Shown here piece after piece: positions 12,976 through 20,552 of a stretch of 35,174 nt of DNA (position 1 is its first letter; each line of letters starts with the position of its first letter). The translations under genes were made by a program, and so were the position numbers. Origin of the DNA: Bacteroidales bacterium (GTDB taxonomy: Bacteria; Bacteroidota; Bacteroidia; Bacteroidales; Paludibacteraceae); NCBI GenBank assembly GCA_022783865.1, contig JALFYY010000003.1, positions 1-35,174 of the forward strand, written 5' to 3'. Below the pieces are notes generated by a model. The model worked only from the letters and a program-made list of their open reading frames with translations, ran no database searches and was not told where the DNA came from.

Positions 12976-15726
12976 TTAGAACAGCGAGAGTTGGTCGTCT
13001 TCGTCTTTGACAGGCAATGAGTCTTCAGGAACAGAAGCGTTAATCGACATCTCTATGCCGGTATTCTCTTCGGTCGGGTCTTCCGTTGCTCCGGTTGGCA
13101 ATTCCGCTGTGTCTTCCGCTGTTTCCTCTGCCTCTTCTCCTGTTTCGGACACTTCTTCTACGGGTTCCGGTTCGGGAGTGATATCGGTGATAGAAGCCAC
13201 TTCCAAAGTTGTAATACGTTTGCCTTTGGCTTTGGCACTCTTCACGGCAATGAACTCTTCCATGAGCAGCGTAAGCGGCTCACGCTGCCCATCGGCATAG
13301 CGCACCAGGAAAGTTGCCTCCGGCAGGTCGGTATAGCAGATGAGGCGTGACTCGGGATTATCACCTATGAAACTTTGCGGTTTGGCAGTGCTCTCCAAAG
13401 TGAAGCGTTTGCCGTAGTAGTATTGCTGTTCGGCATCCCACAGGGCAACCGACCATATTTTTTCCGCATCGTACTTCTCGATACGCAGTATGTTGTTCTC
13501 GAAATGGGCAGTGAGTTCGAAGTTGGTAGTATAATAGTCGCCCGTTCGGGTGATAACCAGTACCTGGTCGTCGCTCTGGAACTCGCCCAAGTATTGTCCT
13601 TGTCCGTCGTAGTTGATGCGCAGTACGTCAGGATCGAACCATACTTTGCGTCCGCCCAAAGTGCTGGCGCCTTTCTGTTTGAGTGTAATGCGCTGTACTT
13701 CGAACTTGGTGAGCAGATTGCCACGGCTGGTGCGGCTCTTGATTGCCAGTTCGCTCAAGTCTTTGAGCACTTCCATCTTCTTGAGGTGGAGCGCTGGCTT
13801 GAGTTGTACTTTTATCACTTCGGCTTCGCCGTTTTGGTTGGCTGTGAAATATACTACTTTGGAGCCCGGTTTGCCTTGTGTAAGGTCGTATTCTTTGTCG
13901 CGTGCCAAGCCCGTTACGGCAAAGCGTTTCATATAGTAGAAACCTTTCTTGCCGTCGCGATAGACCACATTGTAGATAGTGCGTGTGTCGTTCTTCTTGA
14001 AGATAGCTATATGCAGGATATCCGTACCTACAAACACTTTTTCGGCTACTTTGATGATTTTATACTTGCCGTCTTTGTAGAAGATGATGATATCGTCGAT
14101 GTCGGAGCAGTTGCAGAGAAACTCGTCCTTTCTGAGTCCTGTACCTACGAAGCCGTCCGCCCTGTTGATATACAGCTTCTCGTTGGCTTCTACCACTGTC
14201 TTGATATTGATGTTGGCAAAGTTGCGTATCTCGGTGCGGCGCGGATGGTTTTGCCCGTATTTCTCTTTGAGGCGGGTAAACCACGAAATGGCATATTCGG
14301 TCAGATGCGAGAGGTTATAGACGGTATCTTTTATCTGCTTTTTGAGTGCCGCCATCTGTTCGTCCGCCTTTTTGGAGTCGAACTTGGTGATACGTATCAT
14401 CTTTATTTCGAGCAGGCGCTGGATATCTTCACGGCGTACTTCGCGCAAGAGTTGCGGTTTGAAAGGCTCCAGTGCCAGGTCGATAAACCGGATGGCGGTA
14501 TCCACCGACGTGCTGTCTTCGAACTTCTTCTCTTTGTAGATACGTTCTTCGATGAATATCTTCTCCAAAGATATATAGAAGAGTTGTTCTTCCAGCTCGC
14601 TCTTTTGTATTTCCAATTCCCATTGCAGGAGGTTGCGTGTATGGTCGGTGGAGAAACGCAGCAGTTGCGATACGTTGGTGAAGATGGGTTTCTTGTCTTT
14701 GATAACGCAGCAGTTGGGCGATATGTTCACTTCGCAATCGGTGAAGGCATAGAGGGCATCGATGGTCTTGTCGGACGAGCTGCCGGGTTGGAGTTGTACG
14801 ACAATCTGAGCTTCAGCGGCTGTGGCGTCTTCCACTTTCTTTACTTTGATTTTGCCCTTCTGGTTGGCTTTGATAATCGATTCGATAATGCCGGTAGAGG
14901 TAGTACCGAAAGGTATCTCGGAGATGATAAGGGTTTTGTTGTCGGCTGACTTGGTAATCTTGGAACGAATCTTTATTACGCCGCCGCGTTCGCCGTCGTT
15001 GTAGCGGCTTACGTCGATAGAGCCGCCGGTGGGGAAATCGGGAAAGAGCCGGAACTCTTCTCCGCGCAAATATGCCAACGAAGCGTCACAGAGTTCGCAA
15101 AAGTTGTGTGGCAGTATCTTGGAGTTGAGCCCAACTGCAATACCTTCGACGCCTTGTGCCAGCAATAGGGGGAACTTCACCGGCAGATTGACAGGTTCTT
15201 TCTTCCGTCCGTCGTAGGAAAGCATCCAGTGGGTAGTTTTCGGGTTGAATACTGTTTCCAAGGCAAACTTGCTCAGTCGTGCTTCGATATAACGTGGAGC
15301 GGCGGCACCGTCGCCTGTAAGGATATTGCCCCAGTTACCCTGACAATCGATAAGGAGGTCTTTTTGTCCCAACTGCACGAGTGCGTCACCGATGGATGCG
15401 TCGCCGTGGGGGTGGTATTGCATAGTCTGTCCGATAAGGTTGGCTACTTTGTTGTAGCGTCCGTCGTCGGCACACTTCATCGCATGCAGAATGCGTCGTT
15501 GTACGGGCTTCAAGCCATCGTACATATCGGGTACGGCACGCTCGAGGATAACGTAGGATGCATAGTCAAGAAACCAGTTCTGATACATGCCGGTGAGGTG
15601 GTATTTGACATTGTCGTCTTTCACTGCGGGCTTGTAGCCAGATACGGTTTCAGCGGCAGCGGTTTCGTTGCCGGCAGTGTCGAGCAGCGGTTCTTCCTGC
15701 GGATTGAGTGTGTCGTCGGTTGTCAT
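12976..15726 (-). CDS. parC: DNA topoisomerase IV subunit A
   Basis: A 916-residue type IIA topoisomerase subunit A, by its Bacteroidetes-type architecture ParC rather than GyrA. With ParE it would decatenate and relax DNA by passing one duplex through a double-strand break. Visible parts are LKPVQRRILHAM (72-83), the quinolone-resistance region YHPHGDASIGDAL (104-116) and the catalytic AAPRYIEARLS with Tyr146. A long C-terminal domain follows (about 520-850). There is no GyrA-box (QRRGGKG), consistent with ParC. The last ~70 residues are acidic, low-complexity and rich in Glu/Thr, ending DEDDQLSLF. Part of this tail is duplicated at 10610-10688. parE is not in the window. No clear promoter upstream, but a 31-bp palindrome lies 47-77 bases before the ATG. 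Confidence 0.95.
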   Translation of the reverse strand: MTTDDTLNPQEEPLLDTAGNETAAAETVSGYKPAVKDDNVKYHLTGMYQNWFLDYASYVILERAVPDMYDGLKPVQRRILHAMKCADDGRYNKVANLIGQTMQYHPHGDASIGDALVQLGQKDLLIDCQGNWGNILTGDGAAAPRYIEARLSKFALETVFNPKTTHWMLSYDGRKKEPVNLPVKFPLLLAQGVEGIAVGLNSKILPHNFCELCDASLAYLRGEEFRLFPDFPTGGSIDVSRYNDGERGGVIKIRSKITKSADNKTLIISEIPFGTTSTGIIESIIKANQKGKIKVKKVEDATAAEAQIVVQLQPGSSSDKTIDALYAFTDCEVNISPNCCVIKDKKPIFTNVSQLLRFSTDHTRNLLQWELEIQKSELEEQLFYISLEKIFIEERIYKEKKFEDSTSVDTAIRFIDLALEPFKPQLLREVRREDIQRLLEIKMIRITKFDSKKADEQMAALKKQIKDTVYNLSHLTEYAISWFTRLKEKYGQNHPRRTEIRNFANINIKTVVEANEKLYINRADGFVGTGLRKDEFLCNCSDIDDIIIFYKDGKYKIIKVAEKVFVGTDILHIAIFKKNDTRTIYNVVYRDGKKGFYYMKRFAVTGLARDKEYDLTQGKPGSKVVYFTANQNGEAEVIKVQLKPALHLKKMEVLKDLSELAIKSRTSRGNLLTKFEVQRITLKQKGASTLGGRKVWFDPDVLRINYDGQGQYLGEFQSDDQVLVITRTGDYYTTNFELTAHFENNILRIEKYDAEKIWSVALWDAEQQYYYGKRFTLESTAKPQSFIGDNPESRLICYTDLPEATFLVRYADGQREPLTLLMEEFIAVKSAKAKGKRITTLEVASITDITPEPEPVEEVSETGEEAEETAEDTAELPTGATEDPTEENTGIEMSINASVPEDSLPVKDEDDQLSLF

Positions 15727-15772
15727 ATTGTCATATTGTCAGATATTATGCCTTATATGTTACGCAAACACG

Positions 15773-15803
15773 CCAATGCATTGGAACGGTTCCAATGTAT
15801 TGG
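15773..15803. promoter_or_regulatory. 31-bp nested palindrome upstream of parC
   Basis: CCAATGCATTGGAAC (15773-15787), a central G, then GTTCCAATGTATTGG (15789-15803): 15-bp arms with one mismatch. The left arm is itself built on the perfect palindrome CCAATGCATTGG. It lies between the small membrane gene (ends 15868) and parC (starts 15726). It could be a terminator for the first or an operator for the second. No U-tract follows on the minus strand. Confidence 0.6.
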
Positions 15804-15867
15804 TCTGTATGTTGATTGCAGTATGGCGGAACATGCTGCTTTATCGGAGAGAGGTATCGGCGGAGTA

Positions 15868-16035
15868 TCAGTCGATGTATTTATTGATCAGTATATATGC
15901 CAATATACCTACTACTTCCAATGCCAGGCTGGCTACGAGCAGTCCGTTGGTGGGGACAGCAAAGTAATATACAGCCAAGCAAATTACACCGCACAAAACC
16001 AACAGTGCGCCTAAATATTTCAAGAATGTCTTCAT
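15868..16035 (-). CDS. Small two-helix membrane protein
   Basis: A 55-residue protein: MKTFLKYLGALLV, hydrophobic to about residue 26, a short PTNG turn, a second hydrophobic helix and a KYID end. Such tiny inner-membrane proteins with the YFAVPTNG turn seem conserved in Bacteroidales, function unknown. The ATG at 16035 is chosen because a well-formed promoter lies just upstream; the frame is open further back to 16206 but that overlaps upp and lacks hydrophobic character. Confidence 0.75.
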   Translation of the reverse strand: MKTFLKYLGALLVLCGVICLAVYYFAVPTNGLLVASLALEVVGILAYILINKYID

Positions 16036-16058
16036 GTTGTTATAGTGTTTTTCTGCCT

Positions 16059-16090
16059 GCAAAGGTACATTATTTTTCCTACATTTGCAA
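16059..16090 (-). promoter_or_regulatory. Promoter for the 55-residue membrane protein
   Basis: On the minus strand: TTG (16090-16088), a 20-base spacer and TACCTTTGC (16067-16059), ideal spacing. The start codon is about 24 bases further on. Confidence 0.7.
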
Positions 16091-16108
16091 GGCGTTGACA
16101 ATAAGGTA

Positions 16109-16759
16109 TCAAAGTTTTTCTCCGTAAGCGAGGTCTCCTGCGTCGCCCAAGCCGGGAACGATATAGGCGTGCTCATTGAGTATGGGGTCGATGGCAGCCG
16201 TAACAAGCAGTGTATCTTCGGGCATAAGGGTCTGCAGATAGTTGATAGCTTGCTCGGTAGCGATAACGGAAGCGAGCATCAGTTTCTTGGGAGTTCCCTT
16301 TTGCAGCAAGGCTTTCCAGGCAGTATGCATCGAACTGCCGGTAGCGAGCATAGGGTCGCTGATGATGAGCGTCTTGCCGTTGAGATCGGGCGAAGCGATG
16401 TACTCGGTATGGATATCGAAAGCAGTTTCCGACGTATATTGGCGGTAGGCTGATACAAAGGCATTTTCGGCTTGGTCGAAGAAGTTGAGAAAGCCTTGGT
16501 GATAGGGTAGTCCGGCACGGAGAATGGTAGCGAGCACGACGGGTTCGGCAATGGTCGGTATCTCCATAGGTGCGAGCGGAGTAGTGACGGTTTCCGTGTG
16601 ATAGTCCATGAGTTTGCTCATTTCGTATGCCGCTATTTCGCCAATGCGTTCGATGTTGCGGCGGAAGCGCATAGAGTCGTGCTGGATATCTACACTGCGG
16701 AGTTCTTTGAGGTATTGGTTGACCAAAGAGTTTCGTCCGGAAAGATTGATGATTTTCAT
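16109..16759 (-). CDS. upp: Uracil phosphoribosyltransferase
   Basis: A 216-residue UPRTase that salvages uracil to UMP using PRPP. The PRPP-binding loop is IISDPMLATGSSM (132-144), the flexible substrate hairpin region is ILRAGLPYHQGFLNFF (79-94), and the uracil-binding end is VPGLGDAGDLAYG (201-213). Length fits the family, and the segment around 95-120 is typical of the Bacteroidetes branch. It begins 3 bases after the stop of the coiled-coil protein gene, so it is cotranscribed with that gene and probably with the LytTR gene. Confidence 0.95.
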   Translation of the reverse strand: MKIINLSGRNSLVNQYLKELRSVDIQHDSMRFRRNIERIGEIAAYEMSKLMDYHTETVTTPLAPMEIPTIAEPVVLATILRAGLPYHQGFLNFFDQAENAFVSAYRQYTSETAFDIHTEYIASPDLNGKTLIISDPMLATGSSMHTAWKALLQKGTPKKLMLASVIATEQAINYLQTLMPEDTLLVTAAIDPILNEHAYIVPGLGDAGDLAYGEKL

Positions 16760-16762
16760 AGG

Positions 16763-17455
16763 TTACTGATTTGCTTGCTTTTGTTGTTTGTTGTTTTGCT
16801 TTATTTGACTGCTGATGTTTTTGATTTCCGCTTCGATAGTAGTCTGTTGCAGTTTGTTGCTGTTCTGCAGCGATTTGATTTCTGTCTCTTTGTTTTTGAG
16901 TGCGTAGTTGAGTTCAGCCATGTCAATCAACAGATGTTTGATGTCTTCCTGCTGCTGATAGAGGGCATATTGTTTCTGATTGAGTGTGTTTTCCGCTTCG
17001 GTCAGACGTTGGTCGCGTTCGTCCAATTGCTGCAGCAAGTCTTGTTGCGTAGCGTTATCAATCACTTTGTTTTTGAATACGTCTTTGCGTTGTTTGGCGA
17101 GCTCCTTGCGGTCTTTCTTGTGGAGTTTGAGTTCGTTGGTATATACCTGCCCCTGTTGTTTGAGTTGTTTCTGGCGGTCGTTGAGTATGCTCATTTGCGT
17201 TTTATAGTGTGCCTGTTCGGCTTTAAGGCGTTGTGCAGCCATCTTGATGTTCTGCTCGTCCACTTTGAGCCGCATCTGTATTTGTTTGAGCGAAGTGAGA
17301 TAGTAGGTATTGTCGGAGGCATCTGCACGCAAACTATCCAAATCAAACTCCGTAAGAGTCACATTGACAGGGGATATTTGCGGTACGTCGGTTTGTGCGG
17401 TAGCCGTTCCGAAAGCGAAGAGTGCAAAGGCTGCAATGGTAAAAAACTTTTTCAT
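16763..17455 (-). CDS. Secreted coiled-coil protein of unknown function
   Basis: A 230-residue protein with a signal peptide (MKKFFTIAAFALFAFGTATAQ, cut after AQ). After a short beta-like stretch (VNVTLTEFDLDSL) nearly all of residues 50-228 is heptad-patterned, rich in Gln/Lys/Glu (KQIQMRLKVDEQNIKM, then KQLKQQGQ, then QQLDERDQRLTEAENTL), so a long coiled coil in the periplasm or at the outer membrane is likely. No known domain is recognised. It lies between the LytTR gene (33 bases upstream) and upp (3 bases downstream). A structural or tethering role is possible, but I cannot name one. Confidence 0.7.
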   Translation of the reverse strand: MKKFFTIAAFALFAFGTATAQTDVPQISPVNVTLTEFDLDSLRADASDNTYYLTSLKQIQMRLKVDEQNIKMAAQRLKAEQAHYKTQMSILNDRQKQLKQQGQVYTNELKLHKKDRKELAKQRKDVFKNKVIDNATQQDLLQQLDERDQRLTEAENTLNQKQYALYQQQEDIKHLLIDMAELNYALKNKETEIKSLQNSNKLQQTTIEAEIKNISSQIKQNNKQQKQANQ

Positions 17456-17488
17456 AGGGTATGTTGTTTTTAATGTTAATATCTTGGT

Positions 17489-18367
17489 TTATTGTCCGGC
17501 TGCGGCAGTGAATTTCTGCAGCAGTCCGGCACTATAGGTTTTGGTTACCGGTATAGGCGGCACGGCTTCTTTGCCGAAATCCACTACCAAACCGCTGTCG
17601 GTCTTCGAGAGGATTTTAATCAGGCTGAAGTTGACTATATACGAGCGGTGGCAGCGCACGAGGTTCGTATTGCTGAAAGTGTTTTCCACTTGTTTGAGCG
17701 GTACGCGCAAGACCGACTTGTTCATCTTGCCGGCGTTCTCGTAGTGGACAATCACATAGTTGTCAGCCGCCTCGATGTAGTAGAGTTGCTCTTGGCGGAC
17801 GGAGAGCAGCAGTTCCTTTTTGTCGTCCGTAAAATTGTAGAGCAGATGGTTTTCCTGCATCGAAACGGCGGGTGTCTGCTGTGTATGCTGCAATTGCCGG
17901 TTTTTGTCGTTCAGTGCGAAATAGAGCGTAAAGATGCCATAGGGTATGAGCAGAATGCAGGCGGTATAGAGTATGGCGTCCAAGAGGGCGTCAAAGAACG
18001 TGTTTCCCACTTTGAGAATATAAAGCGAAAACAGGGTGTAGATAACAGCCATTGCCACTATCTCCGCCATAATCCATCCGGCATAGGCAAGGTAGGAAAT
18101 GCTGTGTTGCTTGGCGTACTTGTACATAAGGGTGCGGCTGACCGTGATAACGCCCATTGCCACCAATACCACCAATGTGGCGAACCCCAAGTAAATCCAG
18201 TCTTTCGTAGCTTCCCAATTGCCGACACCCAACAGCTCCACCCAGTTTCCTGAACCGAAAGGTTTGAAAATCAGGATAAACAGCTCAGCAAACAATGCCG
18301 TACCCACTACAAGGTGGATAACGTTCTGTTTCTGTGTCAGATAGGCAGGTATGGCGTTACCTTTCAT
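17489..18367 (-). CDS. Membrane-anchored LytTR DNA-binding regulator
   Basis: A 292-residue protein with four membrane helices in the first ~150 residues (about 17-37, 58-82, 92-113, 121-150), then a linker and a C-terminal LytTR domain (about 187-288). The LytTR signatures are ILLSVRQEQLYYIEAADNYV-like (LLLSVRQEQLYYIEAADNY), the helix region VPLKQVENTF, and LVRCHRSYIVN, as in AlgR/AgrA-type domains that bind DNA through loops. There is no receiver domain, so the membrane part probably senses something directly. Its own promoter is just upstream, and it likely heads the operon with the coiled-coil gene and upp. Target genes unknown; autoregulation would be usual. Confidence 0.88.
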   Translation of the reverse strand: MKGNAIPAYLTQKQNVIHLVVGTALFAELFILIFKPFGSGNWVELLGVGNWEATKDWIYLGFATLVVLVAMGVITVSRTLMYKYAKQHSISYLAYAGWIMAEIVAMAVIYTLFSLYILKVGNTFFDALLDAILYTACILLIPYGIFTLYFALNDKNRQLQHTQQTPAVSMQENHLLYNFTDDKKELLLSVRQEQLYYIEAADNYVIVHYENAGKMNKSVLRVPLKQVENTFSNTNLVRCHRSYIVNFSLIKILSKTDSGLVVDFGKEAVPPIPVTKTYSAGLLQKFTAAAGQ

Positions 18368-18389
18368 AGGGGAGCAAACTATTATTCGT

Positions 18390-18419
18390 GCAAAGGTACG
18401 AAATATTTGTGAAATACAA
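18390..18419 (-). promoter_or_regulatory. Promoter for the LytTR operon
   Basis: On the minus strand: TTG (18419-18417), an 18-base spacer and TACCTTTGC (18398-18390). The start codon is 23 bases beyond. Confidence 0.6.
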
Positions 18420-18437
18420 GAGGATTTGCTTTATAAA

Positions 18438-18464
18438 TTTGACAATTTGACAATTTGACAATTT
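18438..18464. repeat. Tandem 9-mer TTTGACAAT x3
   Basis: Three exact consecutive copies of TTTGACAAT, with a further TTGACAATT at 18481-18489. The TTTGAC core is shared with the 8-mer array at 603-626. Confidence 0.8.
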
Positions 18465-18492
18465 ACCGTGTAAGCCTTATTTGACAATTATC

Positions 18493-18510
18493 GCAGGCGG
18501 GGACGCCTGC
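18493..18510 (-). terminator. Hairpin after the 113-residue protein gene
   Basis: GCAGGCG (18493-18499), a 4-base loop, CGCCTGC (18504-18510), 36 bases downstream of the minus-strand stop at 18546. GC-rich, without a clear U-tract. Confidence 0.45.
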
Positions 18511-18545
18511 ACCCCGACAAACGTATAGGACAAAGGAGTTACGAT

Positions 18546-18887
18546 TTAGTTTTGCCGGTTGAGTGTTGCGATGATGAATCCACGGAGCGTGGAATAGGGA
18601 TTAGGATAGGAAGCGGGATGCCGGTTCACTTTGCGCAAATAGGCATCGTAGCGTTTTTGCCACTCTTTGCGTTGGTCGGAGTTACGCAGAATTTCGCCTG
18701 CGAGACGTACTCTGTCACCAAACGATTGGCGCATAGTAGTTTGTAGTTCGGAAGGTTCTCCTGCGAAAGGATGGTTGATTTTGTAGGCGTGCGTTCTGCC
18801 GTTGCGGGTACGGTAGTAGATTTTGGAGTGTTCGTCCAAAGTTCCCGACAAGGAAGTGACGGGGTCGATGAAAGTGATTTTAGCCAT
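18546..18887 (-). CDS. Conserved small protein of unknown function
   Basis: A 113-residue soluble, basic protein. It starts with a beta-rich part (MAKITFIDPVTSLSGTLDEH, then KIYYRTRNGRTHAYKI) and ends with a helical, charged part (QTTMRQSFGDRVRLAGEIL, then WQKRYDAYLRK). I do not recognise a family name, though proteins of this shape occur in Bacteroidetes. The YYRTRNGRTHAY hairpin with its Arg/Tyr pattern could bind nucleic acid, but that is a guess. It stands alone between repeat-rich gaps. Codon use looks like its neighbours, and a hairpin follows its stop, so I regard it as a real gene. Confidence 0.65.
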   Translation of the reverse strand: MAKITFIDPVTSLSGTLDEHSKIYYRTRNGRTHAYKINHPFAGEPSELQTTMRQSFGDRVRLAGEILRNSDQRKEWQKRYDAYLRKVNRHPASYPNPYSTLRGFIIATLNRQN

Positions 18888-19050
18888 AAGCAGTTGATAG
18901 TTAATAATTAATAGTTAATATTTAATATCTCATAGTTTAATATTTCGATTGTTGTCCTATGGTTTTAGAGGGGGTGCGTCCCGTGGTTACACAAGTACGG
19001 CGGTGTCGGCACGAAGTCAGCACGAGGTCTCGTTCGGAGTATATGAATAT

Positions 19051-19127
19051 TACGTATATCTTCCGTTTATCCTACGTATATGTTACGTATATCTTACGTA
19101 TATATTCCGTATATCCTCCGTAGATAA
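19051..19127. repeat. Seven 11-bp direct repeats, consensus TACGTATATCT
   Basis: Units start at 19051, 19062, 19073, 19084, 19095, 19106 and 19117 with no spacer: TACGTATATCT, TCCGTTTATCC, TACGTATATGT, TACGTATATCT, TACGTATATAT, TCCGTATATCC, TCCGTAGATAA. The period is close to one helical turn, and the palindromic TACGTA core recurs in four units. Confidence 0.85.
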
Positions 19128-19195
19128 CGGCACAAAATTAGTACAATAAAATGACATATGCAAGAGGTAGTTGAGGAGTTGAGTCGTTGTGGAGT

Positions 19196-19231
19196 TGAGG
19201 AGATGGCAATATATGAGGAGATGGCAATATA
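19196..19231. repeat. Exact 18-bp tandem duplication
   Basis: TGAGGAGATGGCAATATA occurs twice back to back (19196-19213, 19214-19231). A looser GAGTTGAG repeat precedes it (about 19170-19198). Confidence 0.85.
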
Positions 19232-19442
19232 GTCATTAGTCTTTTGTCCTTGTTCCCGGTTTCTTTGTCTGATACATGTCTTCGAAAAGTATGTTGTGAA
19301 ACATAAAAAACAGCCATAAATACGCTTGCTCAGACCGATTATTTGTTGTAATTTAGGGGCTGGAAATATATGCTGTCAGAACACTTGCCGAAAGGGTTGT
19401 TCCGGTGGCAAATAAACGTGTGATAATCAAATAGATATACTT

Positions 19443-20516
19443 ATGAAAAATAACTATTGCGTAATCATGGCAGGCGGCATAGGGAGTCGTTTTTGGCCCT
19501 TTAGCCGCAACGACAAGCCCAAGCAGTTTCTTGATTTCTTCGGTACAGGGCGCTCATTGCTGCAGATGACCGTTGACCGCTTCCGCTCGGTAGTGCCGAT
19601 AGAGAACGTACTCATCGTAACCAACGTTATCTATAAAGACTTGGTATTGGAGCAGATACCGGAACTTCGTGAAAACCAAGTGCTTTGCGAGCCTGCACGG
19701 CGCAATACGGCACCCTGTATTGCGTATGCCGTAGCGCGCATCTATTCCGAGACTGACAAAGCCAATATCATCGTTACCCCTTCCGATCATCTGATTTTGC
19801 AGGAAGAGGCTTTCCGCCAAAGTCTGCAGACGGGGTTGGAATTCATAGAGAACAATAATGTGCTGCTTACGTTGGGCATGAAACCGACGCGACCCGAAAC
19901 GGGCTACGGCTACATACAGATGGAGGACGGCGACACGGCACTCCGCAAAGTGAAGACTTTCACTGAGAAACCGAACTTGGAGTTGGCCAAGACCTTCTAC
20001 GAAAGCGGGGAATTCTTGTGGAACTCGGGTATGTTCCTCTGGAACTTGCAGACGATAATGCGTGCCTTTGCCGAACACTTGCCCGAATTGGCGGAGAAGT
20101 TTGCCGCCGGCAGAGACGTAATGGGCAAAGAGGGCGAAGAAGCCTTTATACAAGCCATCTTCCCTACCTGTCCGAACGTGTCGATCGACTACGGACTGAT
20201 GGAAAAAGCCGACAATGTAAGTGTGCTTTGTGCCGATTTCGGCTGGAGCGATTTGGGTACATGGGGCTCGCTCTACGACCTCTCCCGGAAAGACGAGAAT
20301 GAAAATGTGACCCTCAAATGCGATACGGCTTTCTACCAAAGCAAAGGCAATATCGTTACGCTGCCCAAAGGCAAGTTGGCGGTATTGCAGGGAATGGAGG
20401 ATTATATCGTGGCGGAAAACGACAATGTACTGCTCATCTGCAAGAAAGACGCAGAGCAGCAGATACGGCAGTTTGTGAACGATGCACAAGTGCGGTTTGA
20501 CGGGCAATACAATTAA
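19443..20516 (+). CDS. manC: Mannose-1-phosphate guanylyltransferase
   Basis: A 357-residue sugar-nucleotide transferase forming GDP-mannose from GTP and mannose-1-phosphate. Signatures are the nucleotide-binding MAGGIGSRFWPFSR (9-22) with KPKQF (25-29), VTPSDHLI for the metal-binding Asp, GYGYIQ, TFTEKP, and WNSGMFLWN near the sugar site, then SIDYGLMEKADNV and GWSDLGTW. The length matches the monofunctional form without the fused phosphomannose isomerase domain. GDP-mannose would feed GDP-fucose or surface glycan synthesis. It is 36 bases before the debranching enzyme gene, suggesting cotranscription, although the pathways differ. Confidence 0.95.
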   Translation: MKNNYCVIMAGGIGSRFWPFSRNDKPKQFLDFFGTGRSLLQMTVDRFRSVVPIENVLIVTNVIYKDLVLEQIPELRENQVLCEPARRNTAPCIAYAVARIYSETDKANIIVTPSDHLILQEEAFRQSLQTGLEFIENNNVLLTLGMKPTRPETGYGYIQMEDGDTALRKVKTFTEKPNLELAKTFYESGEFLWNSGMFLWNLQTIMRAFAEHLPELAEKFAAGRDVMGKEGEEAFIQAIFPTCPNVSIDYGLMEKADNVSVLCADFGWSDLGTWGSLYDLSRKDENENVTLKCDTAFYQSKGNIVTLPKGKLAVLQGMEDYIVAENDNVLLICKKDAEQQIRQFVNDAQVRFDGQYN

Positions 20517-20552
20517 TATCTGATATTCAATATTTAATATTCAATATACAGC

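Larger units (their letters stand above)
18888..19442. other. 555-base repeat-rich intergenic region
   Basis: No gene is supported. Contents: AT-rich TTAATAATTAA-like inverted units (18900-18947), a GGGGGTGCGTCCC stretch (about 18970), seven 11-base repeats (19051-19127), an exact 18-base tandem pair (19196-19231), and an unstructured stretch before manC. A promoter for the plus-strand cluster should lie here but I cannot place it. Confidence 0.7.

Noticed and set aside
13375..14949. 524-codon open frame on the plus strand opposite parC
   Set aside because: It is fully antisense to a clear ParC; its residues are dominated by the mirror of ParC codons, and it has no domain or promoter.
19051..19127. 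CRISPR array
   Set aside because: Units are 11 bases with no spacers, and no cas gene is present; it is a direct repeat array.
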